From NCBI RefSeq assembly GCF_001625215.2, contig NC_030383.2, positions 57,774,949-57,838,948 on the forward strand: a DNA stretch of 64,000 nt, in the 5' to 3' direction. The DNA comes from Daucus carota subsp. sativus (taxonomy: Eukaryota > Streptophyta > Magnoliopsida > Apiales > Apiaceae). Shown in pieces: positions 42,901 through 56,156 of the stretch. The stretch's first letter is position 1. Each line of letters starts with the position of its first letter. Under the pieces are notes generated by a model that worked only from the letters and a program-made list of their open reading frames with translations, was not told the origin of the DNA and searched no databases. Position numbers and translations under genes: made by a program.

Positions 42901-43851
42901 CATGCAAACAGTGTAGGTAAACCATTTGGCGGGACAAGAGAGTATCATGATATTGAAATAGTTTAAAATATTAAATTGTTGTGACTGGTATTTACGTGCA
43001 TGAGAATTATTATACTTAACAAAATTGAAAATTGATGGTCTAATATATTTAATATAATTATAATTATGATATTTGAGACTTATTCTATAAATAAATTTGG
43101 ATACCCTAACAACAATTTCGTATGTTTTACATAATATAGATACTCATGGTGTTTAATAAAAAGGATCGTGTCGATTTCCCAGAAGGAACAAAACGAATAT
43201 AAAATCGAGCACGGCTCTGGCCATGCATAACAGCAAAATCCACGACTTGTACGAAATAGTGATAAAATATAAGCTGAGGTTGTTAGTTGACCACAGACCA
43301 TATCATCGTTACCATACTGCAGGTACTCTCTTTCAACGTTGTTTCTATCGAACAGTGTTATAACAATGCCGCAAATCTTGAAAATACTCAAACTATGGAG
43401 ATCCATACATGTCACCTTTCTCGCTCATCTCTTACTCGAATGCAGCTGTAACTCACCTACGAATTTTGCACGTATTATTATTAATATAGGAGTAATATTA
43501 AATAATTTATTATACACAGTAGTTGACTGTTGAATGTGTGTGATAAGGAAGTCACGTGTCGTGTCTCCACCGGAAAATTAATGCCGACAACAAGAACTGT
43601 GATCTTATAGGTAAATAGTTGCGCTCCCTCAGCCGGAGGCTGGGCATTTAATCAAGGAGACACTCATATATAAATATACTTTTTCCCAATTTACTGTTAC
43701 ATCGTTTAGTCACCACTTAGCTTTGGAATCAACTGTGAATGGAAAAACGATATTGTTTATTTCGGAGTTGGTGAAAGTTTCTTTGTAGAAAAATCAACCA
43801 AATACATATGGAATCGCTTGGAGATTAATTTTGTAATTTGAATAATTATTA
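39932..43851. other. Gene-free AT-rich region
   Basis: About 3.9 kb without supported genes. The frames at 39915-40212 (both strands), 40682-40879, 42549-42872 and 43080-43533 lack family features, splice-linked partners or codon-bias support. No complete transposon was delimited. Confidence 0.45.
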
Positions 43852-44071
43852 CTTCCTCCGGCCTGTATTGTATGAACTTTTTTAATTTGCATGATCTTTA
43901 GGGAGTAAAGGTTTGTCTCAATTTCAATGACACAAAAAGTGAGTGAATATTAAATAAATATAATTTATGAATATATAATTGTAATATTCAAATAATCACC
44001 TTAAATGAGAAATTCATAATTTTTCGGAACATTCAAAAAAAAAAATATGAATCACGTAAAATGGGACTGGG
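43852..44071. mobile_element. Degenerate Stowaway-like element
   Basis: TA|CTTCCTCCGGCCTG at the left and CATTTTACGTGATTCAT-like sequence to CCCAGTCCCAT (reverse) at the right, followed by TA. Ends match only partly. Confidence 0.45.
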
Positions 44072-45197
44072 TAGTAGTTTCTTTTCATTGCTTATTTTTA
44101 GTACTTCTTCGCAGTAAATTGGCCACATGTGCTAAGCTTCTAGCTTAATCCACCTCAAAATTTACAAAGTTGTTATTTCTAAAAGTGGAGGGAAAATGAG
44201 ATAATTGGACGGACTCGATGGAACTAGGAGTATTAATAGTGCCCTTTCTTCCCGTCTTCCTCTGGCCTAGTCACTAGTGTATGCATGCGGGCATCAGCTG
44301 TTTACAAATCCACAGATATTAAATCGATTTGAGTATCCATCTCGGGGTTCTAAATTCCGTAGGGTCGTCATCTTGCCGTCGCGTGTTAAATGTGGAGCGA
44401 AATCGAGCCATAGCTATAACCTACTCCATTCTTCTCGTTAGTTTACAAATGAGCTAGGTATGTAAATTAAGAAAAATCCTAAGAGCATGAAAAAGGAGAA
44501 GGAAATAGATAAAGTAATGATATAATGATAATAAATAAAAAAGTTAAAGTAATTGATTTAATTAATTTTTTTATTATAAAATTTTATTATTCATGATATA
44601 TTTTTTAAAATGTGAACATCGGATTCTCAAATGAAGTGACAGCTAATTTTGATTGAGTATTTTATGTGTATACAGGGATCTCTTATTACTGTGTGAAAGT
44701 GCGAAACAATTATACATAATTAACTCAAATTATGAAATAGTAGAAAATTACAAACAATTTCCGAGTACCTAATATTTTTCTTTAATAGAAATGGTTAGCG
44801 CAACATACAAGTAGGGCGCATCACTTTCAACATATCCTTTCAAACCAACTTGAATATTTGTTTCCATAATTGGTAAACTTATTTTCAGAATTTATTTTCA
44901 TTTATTGTATGGGTCGTGTCCCTGTAGCTTGAAGGAGTGGAAGGCCATGCATAGCAGATGATGCAGACGGGTTGCATACAACCACCATTGTAGCTCAACT
45001 GCAAGAGTTGTGATCACGAAACTGCTGCATGTCTACGCAGCTTTAATGCGATTTTACATGACAATATATACTAGCTAATATTAGCAAATTTGATAATGAT
45101 TCATCTCACGGTTGCGGAGGTTGAGAATATTTAAAGTCTCCCGCGGCTTAGGACTGACTTGTCACCTATTCTTTCTAGGCGAAAGTGCAGTCTGTAA
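44072..45197. other. Gene-free stretch
   Basis: No supported coding, RNA or mobile features. A GGAGGGAAA...GGACGGACTCGATGGAAC patch near 44188-44226 looks like a worn Stowaway end without a partner. Confidence 0.4.
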
Positions 45198-45560
45198 GGT
45201 GTCTCCGATCATGAAAATCCTTAGCTAAAAACAGAGTTGGCTTAAAATAAAAAAATTTAGCCAACAGTTCGAAAAACTCAACTCCAACCATGCTCAGCTG
45301 TTGTTTATAAATTTAGACAACGTAGGAGATGGCTAAATTTGTCGAACCTGTGAAGATTGCACATCATTTACTACCATATTGAACTGATATATTCTATTTT
45401 AACAAATTAAAATATTAATAACATATTATTTTTAAATTATAACCAACCAATATAGCAAATACCATTGAAACAATATGTCTTACAGATTCAGCAAATTTTA
45501 CATAATGTCTTACAGATCTAATTTGACCAACGATTATAGCCAACTTCATTGGAGATGCTC
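45198..45560 (+). mobile_element. Tourist-like MITE, copy 3
   Basis: Colinear with the element at 35863-36256 in the same orientation (shared TTAAAATAAAAAAATTTAG, CATGCTCAGCTGTTG, ACCATATTGAACTGATATAT, GATTATAGCCAAC). The right end GGAGATGCTC is followed by TTA; the left flank is TAA, consistent with a 3-bp TSD with one change. Confidence 0.85.
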
Positions 45561-46009
45561 TTATAGACTTGTAATATTTTAAATTATATTAATAAAATAA
45601 AATTGAATGACATTATCTATGATACAGGCCTGTTCTGGTCTGTGTAACCTAATTTGAATTCGTGAAAATGAGTGACTCGGGAAAATTAGAATGGAGGTAA
45701 TATTATCTAGCGAGGTATGTTAAACGCGAGCGAAAATAATTAATTTATATGTACAGTCTTGAATGTTTGTTGATGTGTTAAATTTAGATTAAATTATAAT
45801 ATTATACAATTTTAAACATATCTACATTAAAATAAAAATATGGGATATAATGATCTTGGAAATAAATTTAAAAAGATGTGAACTTCATCTTAAAAATATC
45901 AATATTTTATTATATTATATCGAAAATTGAAGTAGAAAAATAATTTGAAACAAATTTTTTTCCATAATAAATATTTACTTCGAAACCGGGAGAGTATAAT
46001 ATTATATAT

Positions 46010-46212
46010 ACATCTAATTCCTTAAATTTCAAAAACTATCAAAAATAATCATTTCATCACTTTCCCATTTTTCTTCCTTTTTTGGTTACTTTTATTTCAT
46101 TATCTTTTTTTTATACATTGAAAATCAATGACTCACACTATTTTATACATATTCTTTAACTTCTTTACCCAAATTATATATGTAAACAAATGACTGAGAC
46201 GGAGCGATTAAT
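46010..46212. mobile_element. Diverged relative of the Stowaway at 55100
   Basis: TTTCATCACTTTCCCATTTT, CATTATCTTTTTTTTATACA and AAAATCAATGACTCACACTA follow the same order as the 55100-55363 element, ending GAGACGGAGCG. The left terminus has decayed. Confidence 0.5.
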
Positions 46213-47561
46213 AAATAAGCATTTCTTTGCAAGTTCAAGCCAATATCATACCTAAATGTGTGTCTGAGCGTCTTGGTAAGCTCAGAAACTGGCGTTTTAT
46301 GCATGGACCATCTAATAACTCATCTCATAGCTCAGTCTCACCCATATATGACAATTGAGAGCGATGAACAGAAAAACTAATAGATACGAGAGAGACCTTA
46401 GTGAACTATACACGACAAAGAGAGGTATAAGGAACGTGCAATAACTAAGAGCTTGCTTATTTTATTATAGTTTTGGTAAAAAGTATCAATAAATTTCGAC
46501 ATGCAGAAAACATTGGAATTGTTTTTGTATTTTTATTGAAGAAATATCAAACAAATTTAGTGTCGTTGAGCGAGTCAATACATGTTGGAACACCGAAAAA
46601 AGCAGATGGAATATAAATGTCATCACGACTTGCTCGTGCACTTTTAAACTATTAAAAGTTTTTTACTTAATTCGAATACACGGTAAACTTGTTGCAATCA
46701 GACAGCAGTACAAAATAATTTATTCGAATATAACAATGCATTTAAGAATTTAAAGTTTTGATGCAAATTTATGAACTTCGAAAACTATACCTTACGAGAA
46801 AAAGCTTAAGAAAATCGTTATTAGCAGTTAGTATCTTGTTTTCTTAAGATTCACTTCATTTTGTGTTGAATATAAAGATTCACTTCATTCTTTAGACAGC
46901 TAAATAAAGAGAATCGTTAATTATTTAAAATCCATTGTCTTGGTCTTTCTTTATATTATATTATTGTTATACCGGAGTATATTATATAAACTACTGTTCT
47001 CCCGTTTTACGTGGCCAAGCATGCGATATAAATTCAATTGATCAAAACCATGTTAATTTATTACTTCATTTAGTCAAAAACAATGTTGGTTAATTTAGTC
47101 AATGAATATTATATAATTTAAAATTCTTTAACACAAATTTGATTTGCTGATCAAGTTGACTTGAATTTTGACTATTAAAGAATAACGTACCTTTGTAGAT
47201 GCCAACAATATTTCTGGTGCATCTGTAAAAAATTATACATATGCGTTTAAATTAAACTGCACGAAGCACGTTGCGTTCGCTTGGTACATGTTTATGAATA
47301 TGTTAATTACTGTTGACAGAACTAGATCAACTTCTGTTTACTTATTCCAAAAGCTTCCAAAGATGCTCTTTTATTTTATGTGCACGCAGATATGCTAAAT
47401 TAGAATCTATTTTAATTTTCACGATTAAATGAAAATGAATCAATCTCTCAATCCGTGAAAATATATATAAAAAATAAAAGACTTTTTAGATGTTATATAT
47501 ATAACTCTCGGTCTAAAACTTCCTGACAATTCAAAGAGGACGGCAATGTAATACTCAATTA

Positions 47562-47784
47562 CTCCTCCGTTTTGAAATATAGGTCTTTTTCACGTATTTT
47601 TAAGTCTTTTTACTGCATGTTTAGAATCATTATTTTTGAAATTTTATTTTTTTTGAATAATAATATCAATTATATATTTTTATCCTGAAACATAAAATTT
47701 CAAAAAAGAATGATTTTTAACATGCGATCAAAAGACTTAGAAATAAGTGTAAAAAAGTCAAACGACTTATATTTCAAAACGGAG
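47562..47784. mobile_element. Stowaway MITE
   Basis: Inverted arms CTCCGTTTTGAAATATA(A/G)G then a GACTTTTT(T)CAC block, bordered by TA (47560-47561 and 47785-47786). Confidence 0.85.
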
Positions 47785-47833
47785 TAGTAATTATTTTGGA
47801 TTTTTGTAAGTATAAAACCCTTGTTAATTTATA

Positions 47834-48064
47834 CTCCCTCTGTTTTTTTTATATGACGCTTTGACTTTTAGCACACACTTTTAAGTGCTTTGATCGGATA
47901 GTTAAAAATATTATTTTTTAAAATTTCTTTTCCTGAATAATAATATATAATCAATATTTTTATTTAGAACAAGAAAAGTCAAAAAATAATATTTTTAACT
48001 ACCCGGTCAAAGCACTTAAAAGTGTGTGCCAAAAGTAAAAGCGTCATATAAAAAACAGAGGGAG
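47834..48064. mobile_element. Stowaway MITE
   Basis: 231 bp; arms CTCCCTCTGTTTTTT, ATGACGCTTT(T)ACTTTT, then CACACTTTTAAGTGCTTTGA are nearly perfectly inverted for about 70 bp each. TA on both sides. It lies only 49 bp from the previous Stowaway. Confidence 0.93.
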
Positions 48065-48789
48065 TATCAATAGTCAAACTACTCTATTTACTAAATCCCT
48101 GCATATTTATCACAAAATATCACAACATATATTATGTTTTAAAAATATCACAGTATATGTAAGTAGATAATTCTTCTACCTTGGGAGTAGCTTTCATTTA
48201 TGCTTCATCTTCCTTTTGCAGTGATTCTGTTATTGTTAATTTTAAAGTCCCTGCACTGTCCATGTATGAACCATTTACACTTGTGCTATCGTCACGTCCA
48301 TGAGGACCATAACGGTGACGTTTGTTGACGCAGAAAACTTGCAGCAATAAATGTCAATACTAACAATATTTACTATCAATTTAAAATCACAGAAATTTTA
48401 TAAATAATTTTGTTTAATGTAAATTAATAAAGGTCAAGTTGGGTAGTTCGCTGAAAGGACAGACACGTAAATACTCCAATTAAAAGGTCAATTTGATTTT
48501 TATACACAACGACCCTATTCTGATGTAAGGAACCCTAACAACCATGCAAAACTATAATCAATTGAGTTTGACTTGTACGTACCAGACTACCAGCATACCT
48601 TCGCCAGCTCATAAATTAAACTTCACATAATTAGTAGTAGTATATATCTGACGCTTTGCATAATTATCGATTTTGTGCAAATTTCTATATAATCGACTTT
48701 ATGTAAAATTATCGGTTGCATGCCCATTTTTCCGGCCTGTTATATAAACTTTCTGTTCTTAAATACATGAAATTTCTTTTAATCTTATA

Positions 48790-49093
48790 CTCCCTCCGTC
48801 CCTATTTATCTGTCCACTTTAGAAGTAAAAATTTGTCCCTATTTATCTGTCCGTTTATACTTTCAAAACTAATTTAATGATAGTATTTCAAATATATCTC
48901 CATAATTTCAATTTTCAAGGCTTGACTTATTTAAAACTTGGTTGAATTCATGTTTTCAAGACATAAAGTAGAGGTATTCCACCATTTTCAAGATATTAAT
49001 TAGAGGTATTTAATGAAAAAGTTCATACATTCAATTATTCCTTGGTATGTGTTTTATTTTCCAAAATGGACAGATAAAAAGGGACGGAGGGAG
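48790..49093. mobile_element. Stowaway MITE
   Basis: 304 bp with ends CTCCCTCCGTCCCTATTTAT and its complement (GACAGATAAAAAGGGACGGA), TA duplicated. The GTCCCTATTTATCTGTCC block is also repeated directly inside the left arm. Confidence 0.92.
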
Positions 49094-51285
49094 TAAATAG
49101 TTAGAGTGGCCTCTTTTTCATTCATAAATAGGGTTTCGGTAGGTAAGATGTCTATAAATAATAACAAATATATATTAAAAAAAAAATTGTAAAGATAATA
49201 TTTGAAATGCATGCAAAAGTTTAAATAGATAAATATCGTATATTAGAAAAATAGAGCAAGTATAGGGCGTAATTAAGAACCGTATGTGGTGCAACACATG
49301 GAATAATATCATAACTTACAAATTATATATTGCTATTTAAAAGTTTTAATTACCACCAATTTATAGATAAATATATGGTTTGGATAATTAACTTTAGAAT
49401 ATGTGTACACTTCTTTTGTTTTGCTCACCTTTTGTATGTATACCCTGCTTTCTTCTATTTAATTCATACATTTCTTATTTTCCTTTAAACATGCCTGCTC
49501 GGAAGGATTCATTGTATTTATGCAAATGGACTTATCGATTACGATTAAATATTACCTAGAACTTCAGTATGCACGGCCTTTAATTAACATAAATTAATAA
49601 ATTATGTACACTAATTTATCTCTGATTCAGTGGTTTAGTAGTTGAGATGCGCTTGTTAAGGGGAATGAAAATACGTATATATAATACGATAATAATAAAA
49701 GAGAGGTAGATGACATCATTCAGTAAGATATTAAAAAACTCAACCAAATAATAAATTAGATAGATAAATCTTTAAACAAAGAGGGATCTTATTAATTAGT
49801 CGATTTGTATACATGTGCGATTATGATTATGCAGTCTTAGTTCATAAAGCACGCTTTTAATACTCATTAGGTCTAATCTTACGAAATCGTTTAGTAGTTG
49901 GGACGTTGTTGTTAAGAATGAACGGAGAAACACACATATATTATAAAACTATAGCCGAAAGTGGTTGATGCTATAAGGTAAATTAGTTGTTATGATTTAC
50001 AATTACGAAACAAAAAGTAAATTGTCTTTATATTATTGGTATATTATTTATACTGTGAATTAATGGGATATTAATTTAATTATTTACTTCCTAATTATAG
50101 AAGATATATATTGTTAAAATATTAAAAATCTTAAACCATATGCCAGTACAAATAGTAGATGCATTACCAAAAATAATGCCATTTCTACTAGCTAGATGCC
50201 TGCTGTTTTCTCCTTTGAATATTTTATTTTATCTTGTTGGTGGTTTTATATTTATAAATGAGGGTGCGTCATGTAGGCACATGAAAAAATAAAAGGGGGG
50301 AAGATCGGCTTTATTTTTTAAAATTAAGTAGATGACAATTATGGTTTATGCTTTGATGATACCGATCTCTAGAAGAAATAAATATCTTGAATAAAATAAA
50401 AAGTTATACTCCACTGCTTTTATTACACACACATATATATTCTGCATTACATGAAATTTTACATGTGTGTTAAGACGCCACGTGGGTCTGTCTCTTTCAC
50501 GCTAGAGGAAAAGCCACCTGGCAAATAATTATAAAAATGACGCCATATTGTAATTAAGACACTAATCTGCACATTGAGCTGCATCTCATAGCTACGAATT
50601 TATTTTGACATATTATGCAGATGCAGTGAGATTGTACAATGTGTGACAGTTTGACAGCTAATTTTTTAACCTTTGCAGGATATTCTTCTGGTTAATTTCT
50701 TATCAAATGGAATATTTCATCAGTAGCTACAAAACTTATCTTAAACTACAGTAGGTCGATCATGAAAGCAAGCATTTTTTACTGTAATATATACGAACAA
50801 CTACAGGTCTGCATCAGTAAATTTATTCCTCCCTCTGTCCAAAATATTATATACATCTGTCTCAATACTCGGCACGTATTTGAAAATTTTTGTAAAATAT
50901 AATTTCATAATTTTTTTATTACTCTTATTTTAAAATAAAAATTTCAGAAATAAATAATAAATCTAAAATTTTGAATACACACTAATAAATAAAAAAATTG
51001 ATTAAAATGCATGGAACGAAATAATATCAAACAAAACTACATACTACATAGATGTGACAGAGAGATAAAGAAGGAAGACTTGAGAAACAAGTAACATATA
51101 TTAATATAAAGCACTTGCCATTTTGGTATACACAAAGACTATGATTTACTACTTCTTGCTAATATTACTAGCAAAATCAAGCAGTCAGACACAGAAATTA
51201 CTGCACTGAATTAAACAAAAGACAAACACGCATGACTTATGACACACAGAGTAGCAATATAGAAACAAAAACATAATTGCTATTA
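49094..51285. other. Gene-free region downstream of the ERF gene
   Basis: AT-rich DNA with no gene. Two diverged direct copies of a ~90-bp block containing TTTAGTAGTTG(A/G)GA lie at about 49630 and 49890. A one-sided Stowaway-like start (TCCTCCCTCTGTCC) is at 50828. The last ~200 bases before 51286 should hold the ERF 3' UTR. Confidence 0.45.
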
Positions 51286-52041
51286 TTAATGTTGCCATAA
51301 TAAAGTGTCAAAGCTAGTGGGGATAAAATTACTATTACTAGTACTAATATTTTCCGGCAATAATATTCCACCGGCGGCGATTTGTTCTTCGAATGCGAAA
51401 TCTTCTAAGCCCTGCAGCCAATTGGGTGAGTGTAGCCACGCCTGATCATACACGTAATTCGACTCGCTCCATTCGTAACTTGTTCCTAAGCTTGGTAGCT
51501 TTAGAATTTCTTCGAGTTCTTCCGGCGACTCCTCCGTCGTCTCCGACGAGGTTATGGACGGAGATGTGGGGTCGAGGTGCTCCATGGCGGCGGCCTTTAA
51601 GGCGGCTTCTTGAATGTCACGTGGAGAGCACGTGACAGGCCGGGGGAAGTGGTGAACGAGTTCTGGAAAGTTTAGTATAGCAGAGTTTCCTTTTATGGAA
51701 AGAGCTGCTACGTCGTGGGCCCGGGCGGCCATTTCCGGGTTCGTGAAAGTTCCGAGCCAGATCCGGCTTTTTTTCTTGGGTTCTCGGATTTCGGATACCC
51801 ATCTGCCCCATGTTCGCATTCGGACTCCCGTGTAAATAGGGTGCTTGCTTCCATTCGATGTGTTGCTCGTATCCGTCACCCGGGTTTTCTTGCTCGGTTT
51901 CGGGTTCGGATCCGGAGATTTTGATGATTTTCGCTTGGTTGTAGATGATGATGTTGATTGTGATGGAGAGGAAGATGCAAATGAAGTGTTGTTTGATTCA
52001 ATTCCCGAGTTTGTTTGCTCAGCCGTCGGCAAATCAGCCAT
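51286..52041 (-). CDS. AP2/ERF transcription factor, DREB A-4 (TINY) type
   Basis: Intronless, 251 residues. A Ser-rich N-terminus with a basic KKTR cluster is followed by one AP2 domain (about 70-126) with the segments [35 protein letters not shown] and [25 protein letters not shown] places it in the DREB A-4/TINY group, which binds DRE and related GCC-type elements in stress and growth control. The C-terminal half is acidic ([10 protein letters not shown]) and ends with LLWQH, resembling the group's C-terminal LW motif. The start is at MADLPTAEQ; the frame stays open 35 codons further upstream, but that stretch is not family-like. Residue 71 is Thr (ACG) where the family has Arg in YRGVR, a DNA-contact position. 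Confidence 0.95.
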   Translation of the reverse strand: MADLPTAEQTNSGIESNNTSFASSSPSQSTSSSTTKRKSSKSPDPNPKPSKKTRVTDTSNTSNGSKHPIYTGVRMRTWGRWVSEIREPKKKSRIWLGTFTNPEMAARAHDVAALSIKGNSAILNFPELVHHFPRPVTCSPRDIQEAALKAAAMEHLDPTSPSITSSETTEESPEELEEILKLPSLGTSYEWSESNYVYDQAWLHSPNWLQGLEDFAFEEQIAAGGILLPENISTSNSNFIPTSFDTLLWQH

Positions 52042-52266
52042 GATCAGTGACGGAACCAGAACCGAAAGTATTTTTATGAAAATTGATAGGTCGAGGCAAT
52101 GCCGAGAATTAGCACTACTAGCAAGTGTTTGTGAGAAAACGAGCAAGGAGTGTAGAATATATATAACACATATGAGTAGAGAGATTTAGAAGAGAGATGT
52201 TTGATTAGATACTGAAATTGATATTGATGAGTATAGCTAGATGTATAGTGTAGGAGTGTGTGTGGC

Positions 52267-52274
52267 TATATATA
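52267..52274 (-). promoter_or_regulatory. Candidate TATA box of the ERF gene
   Basis: TATATATA about 225 bp upstream of the start codon. A second AT-rich candidate lies at 52156-52165. Which one is used cannot be told from sequence. Confidence 0.35.
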
Positions 52275-52299
52275 GATGTAGAACCCCTCGAGCGATGAT

Positions 52300-54229
52300 G
52301 AGAAAGATGGAGCACCAAACTTAAAAGAACCACACGCAACCCACCCGGCGTTTTGACCCATAAATATTGCTGGGTCCATAGGGTACACAAAGATGCAAGT
52401 ACTGAAATAGGAGTAGTAAAAATCAGCGGCTCTGATTGCCCTGATGAGTTGATCAAAAAGGAATGATTAAAAAGTACAAATAAGTACGGCAATCTCCTTT
52501 ACACTGTTACCACACCGTAAACCTCACAGCTGTCACAAAAAGACGTAGTAAGATATACATTCCGTCAAAAAAAAAATGATCATATGAACTCTTTTATGCA
52601 TTTCATTATGGCTGATTGGCTGGTGAGATATAATTTTAGAAATCAGAATTAAATGGTTAAATTACCCCTTGAGTATTTATAGCAGATTTATTGGAGATTT
52701 TTTGAAATATCATAAATTTTTTATCAAATCAGAATGTGACTGGTAAATTATTTAAAAATTAAGTGGGGATTAATCAAAATTTTTAAAAAATCAATTTTTG
52801 TAGAACATTGCTAAAAATATAAATTTTACATGTTTATACAAAACGAGAAGTTTAAAAACTCTATTTATAAATATTTATTCTGAACCGTGTCTCGTGCATT
52901 TCTTGGGACATTTTGTACACTTCGTATGGGACAAATATACATGCACATAAAATAAAGTTCAACTTCTACTGGAAAGTGGTATTACAGTCTTTTGTGTTTG
53001 TACCCTTTTGTACAGAACTCAAGGCCAAAACTTCAATCAATCATCGATTCCTGTCTGTATCCAACTCAGCTAGTGATACACGGATTACTGTTTGTAGCTA
53101 AGAACCGTGTGCATCACAAAAATCCCTGTTCATTATTACTATCGCGGTTTTGGATCTTCAGTTTCTAGCTGAGGGGCACTAAATGTAAAACTTTCTAGAT
53201 TCGTGAAACTATTTACCTGCCACCGATTGATTTTATTTCTTCTCCCAGAAATGAAAAACTGCTCAGTACTGCGTGTTGCTCGTGCCAAATGTTTGGTGTT
53301 ATTTCCGAGTTGTCCTTTATATTTTGACATCTCGTGTTTGTGTAAGCATATGCAATAATTTAGAGTAGACAAAAGTATTCTATTAGTGTGGCATTTAAAA
53401 TGTGATAATTACTGAGTTATACGAAATTGACAAGGAGATATGAGGTCAAACTACTTACACTTTTTTAGGATCATAGTTTCCTTTTACACGCATAGACAAA
53501 TGTATAAATGAGTAAATAAAATTTAAAAATATTATATAGGTAAAAATGTTTTAAGAAACACATAGTTTTAGATTTTATTTTAAATGATATCAAACCTTCT
53601 TTTAAATATTTATTTCATAATAATCATAAAATATTACTATTAATATAAATTGGGCGGATATTATTTTTCTGAATCTGGAACTTTGGATATGTGAAACCGA
53701 TCATGGTGAGCGACCTAAAATGCAAATGATAACGATTGGCGACAAATTCTTTACCTCAGTAGTCAGTAATATGGATATAGGTATTTATAAATTTTCAATC
53801 ATGGTTACTCGCGAGAATGGAAACCAGGAGGAATAGGATGAAATATGCTAAATAAGAATGTCGAGTGAATAAATGAATAGATACAAAATACTTTTTAAGG
53901 AAAATGGTGAAATATAGGATGAATCTTACTTTCAAATCTTTTCACTTATAATAAATTATAGTTATCAAATAACAATGTAAGAAAAAACATATTATAAATA
54001 TCTCCTTCAATGTCACCAAATAAAAATATAACATTGTTTTATTTATTATTTTAATAATCCGTCCAATTCAATGCAAAAAAACAGTCATTTTCTATTTTGG
54101 AAGATAATACTCATTTAAAAATTACTATTAATTAGTGAGAATTGAATCCCCTTTTAAATTGACCTAGAATGAATATATGATTTCAAAAAGTAAATAGTTC
54201 TTCATGGTTGAAATATGTGTTCTCGACCT
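52300..54229. other. Gene-free region upstream of the ERF gene
   Basis: Presumably includes the ERF promoter. The frames at 52913-53101 and 53139-53372 have no family features. No transposon ends were found. Confidence 0.4.
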
Positions 54230-54237
54230 TCACAAAT

Positions 54238-54374
54238 TTTTTTTTTTCTTTTTTACAAATATGACTTATAGCCTTAACGGATATCCATTCTTAAAAATTT
54301 TGGGATGAGCCAGGTCGAACGCAGGAGCTTGGACCACATACATAAACTCTTAACCAAGTTATCCAACCCTGCTC
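54238..54374 (-). mobile_element. tRNA-derived SINE, minus strand
   Basis: Read on the minus strand: GAGCAGGGTTGGATAACTTG (A-box region GGATAACTTGGTTA), then GCGTTCGACCTGG (B-box-like), a ~60-nt body and an A-rich tail. The flanks repeat TCACAAA (54230-54236 and 54375-54381). Confidence 0.7.
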
Positions 54375-55049
54375 TCACAAAATCTTTATTTAGTTTATCA
54401 CAAAAATATATATACAAATACATCGGTATACTTTATTGTATTTTATTAATGGTTACAGTAAATTAATATTAGCATTTAAGTCGAAGAGGCCATAGATGAT
54501 CACAGAGAATAATTTATTAATTTGAAGTTTTAGAGAACCTAGCACGAGCGACTTGAAGTTACTCAATTCATCTCTAAAAATAAATAAACTAAAATATTAT
54601 AACTTTAATTACTATTAAGCAGTTAAAATTGTATAATTATTGAAAAGAATAATTTGTGATATCAAATTTATAATATTAAATTCATACTACAAGCATGGGT
54701 CACTGTAACTGAAATTGTATCATGTATCATGTATATTTTAATAGTTGCACATCGAAATCAATATATGTCACAGACATGAAAGTAAGAAACTCTTTAATGA
54801 GTTGGTCCCGTGAAATAAATAAAACAATTCACTAATAAATAAATGGTCCAACTACTAAATGTGAGCACTTCAACAAAATAAATATATTCATTTATAAGTT
54901 AGGTTTTATGATTTGTTATTGCTGTTATTTCTTCATCTGGTATCCTGCGTGTATATTCTACTCCGGACATTTGAGAATATATATTATTCCCCAATTTTAG
55001 CATTCTTCGCCGCAATGCAGGTGACTTTACTAGGCAGAAATTCAAAATT

Positions 55050-55455
55050 ATCAGAAATGCTAAAATAGTAATATAGTAATATTACCCTCTAAATATATAC
55101 TCCCTCTGTCCCTCGAGATTCTTTACAGTTTCCTCATTTCTTTACATTACAAAACTTTCCTAAAATAGCTAATGGGCCCCACCACTTTCTCACTTTATCT
55201 TCCTTTTCACACTACTTTTACTCCATTATCTTCTTTTTATATATTAAAAATCAATGGATCCCACCACTTCACCCACTTTTCTTTCTCCTTTCCACTACTT
55301 TATACATATTTCTTAACCTCTGTGCCTAACGTCAATGTAAAGAATTGAGGGGGACGGAGGGAGTAGTAATCTTTAAAACTAATATAGTAATATTACCCTG
55401 TAAATATATAGTAATCTTTAAAACTAATATAGTAATATTACCCTCTAAATAAAAT
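55050..55455. repeat. ~45-bp tandem array split by a Stowaway
   Basis: The unit TAATATAGTAATATTACCCT followed by (C/G)TAAATA occurs once before and twice after the MITE at 55100-55363, each after AGTAATCTTTAAAAC on the right side. The MITE inserted at a TA in the array. Confidence 0.85.
55100..55363. mobile_element. Stowaway MITE
   Basis: 264 bp with ends CTCCCTCTGTCCCTCGAGAT and, in reverse, CTCCCTCCGTCCCCCTCAAT, then TTCTTTACA on both arms. TA duplicated at 55098-55099 and 55364-55365. Confidence 0.92.
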
Positions 55456-56156
55456 AATAAATACTTATAAATTGCATCTAATTGTTTAAGTTGCCCCGAT
55501 TTTATACGAATCGACAAGAATTCAAGCACGATATTAATAAATCTTGATATAGTGATGTAACAGCTAGCTAGGGATTATGTAAAAGATATTGGCAAATCAA
55601 AAGGATTCTTATTCGAAATGATCACACATTTCCCCTCTATTTGGTCACATGGACAATGTTTTTCTGTATAAACAAGTTGTAACTTGTAGTTGTAGCGAGT
55701 TGTGGCTAATGGAGCAGTGCCGCAGCATCCATTGAATTTGAACGTGCGTGGGTCTGATTGTGCTGGTGTATTGTACAATCTATGTTATAGTTTTACAATT
55801 GTTTTTGCGAGCACTGCATATTCAAAATAAAAAATATTAATATTTAATTTCAAATCTTTTTCTAAATACGATTAAAGTCATATATAAAATTGCAATTCTT
55901 AGTTTAAATTTGTTGATTTTTTAGATGACAATAGTTAGAATTGAGATTGCATATGAGAACCGTATTTAATTTTTATTTTTTTAACTTGGATATTTTTTGG
56001 GGGGATGGGAATCATTTAAGTAATTAACTCAAAAAATATATAATTAGCTGATGGGTTTATTTAGGTTGATAAATATAAAGAAAATCATGTTAAAAGAGAA
56101 AGAAAAAAAAAAAAAAACTTCTACTATACCCATCTTTAAAACTTTTGTCAACGTGA

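Noticed and set aside
43080..43415. Minus-strand 111-residue frame
   Set aside because: Some protein-like stretches but no recognised family, no splice-linked neighbours and no repeat context; not enough support for a gene.
50828..51067. Stowaway MITE
   Set aside because: Only the left end is convincing; the right end does not match well enough to define an element.
51393..52189. Plus-strand frames opposite the ERF gene
   Set aside because: Antisense of a strong AP2-domain coding sequence; open only because of its GC-rich codons.
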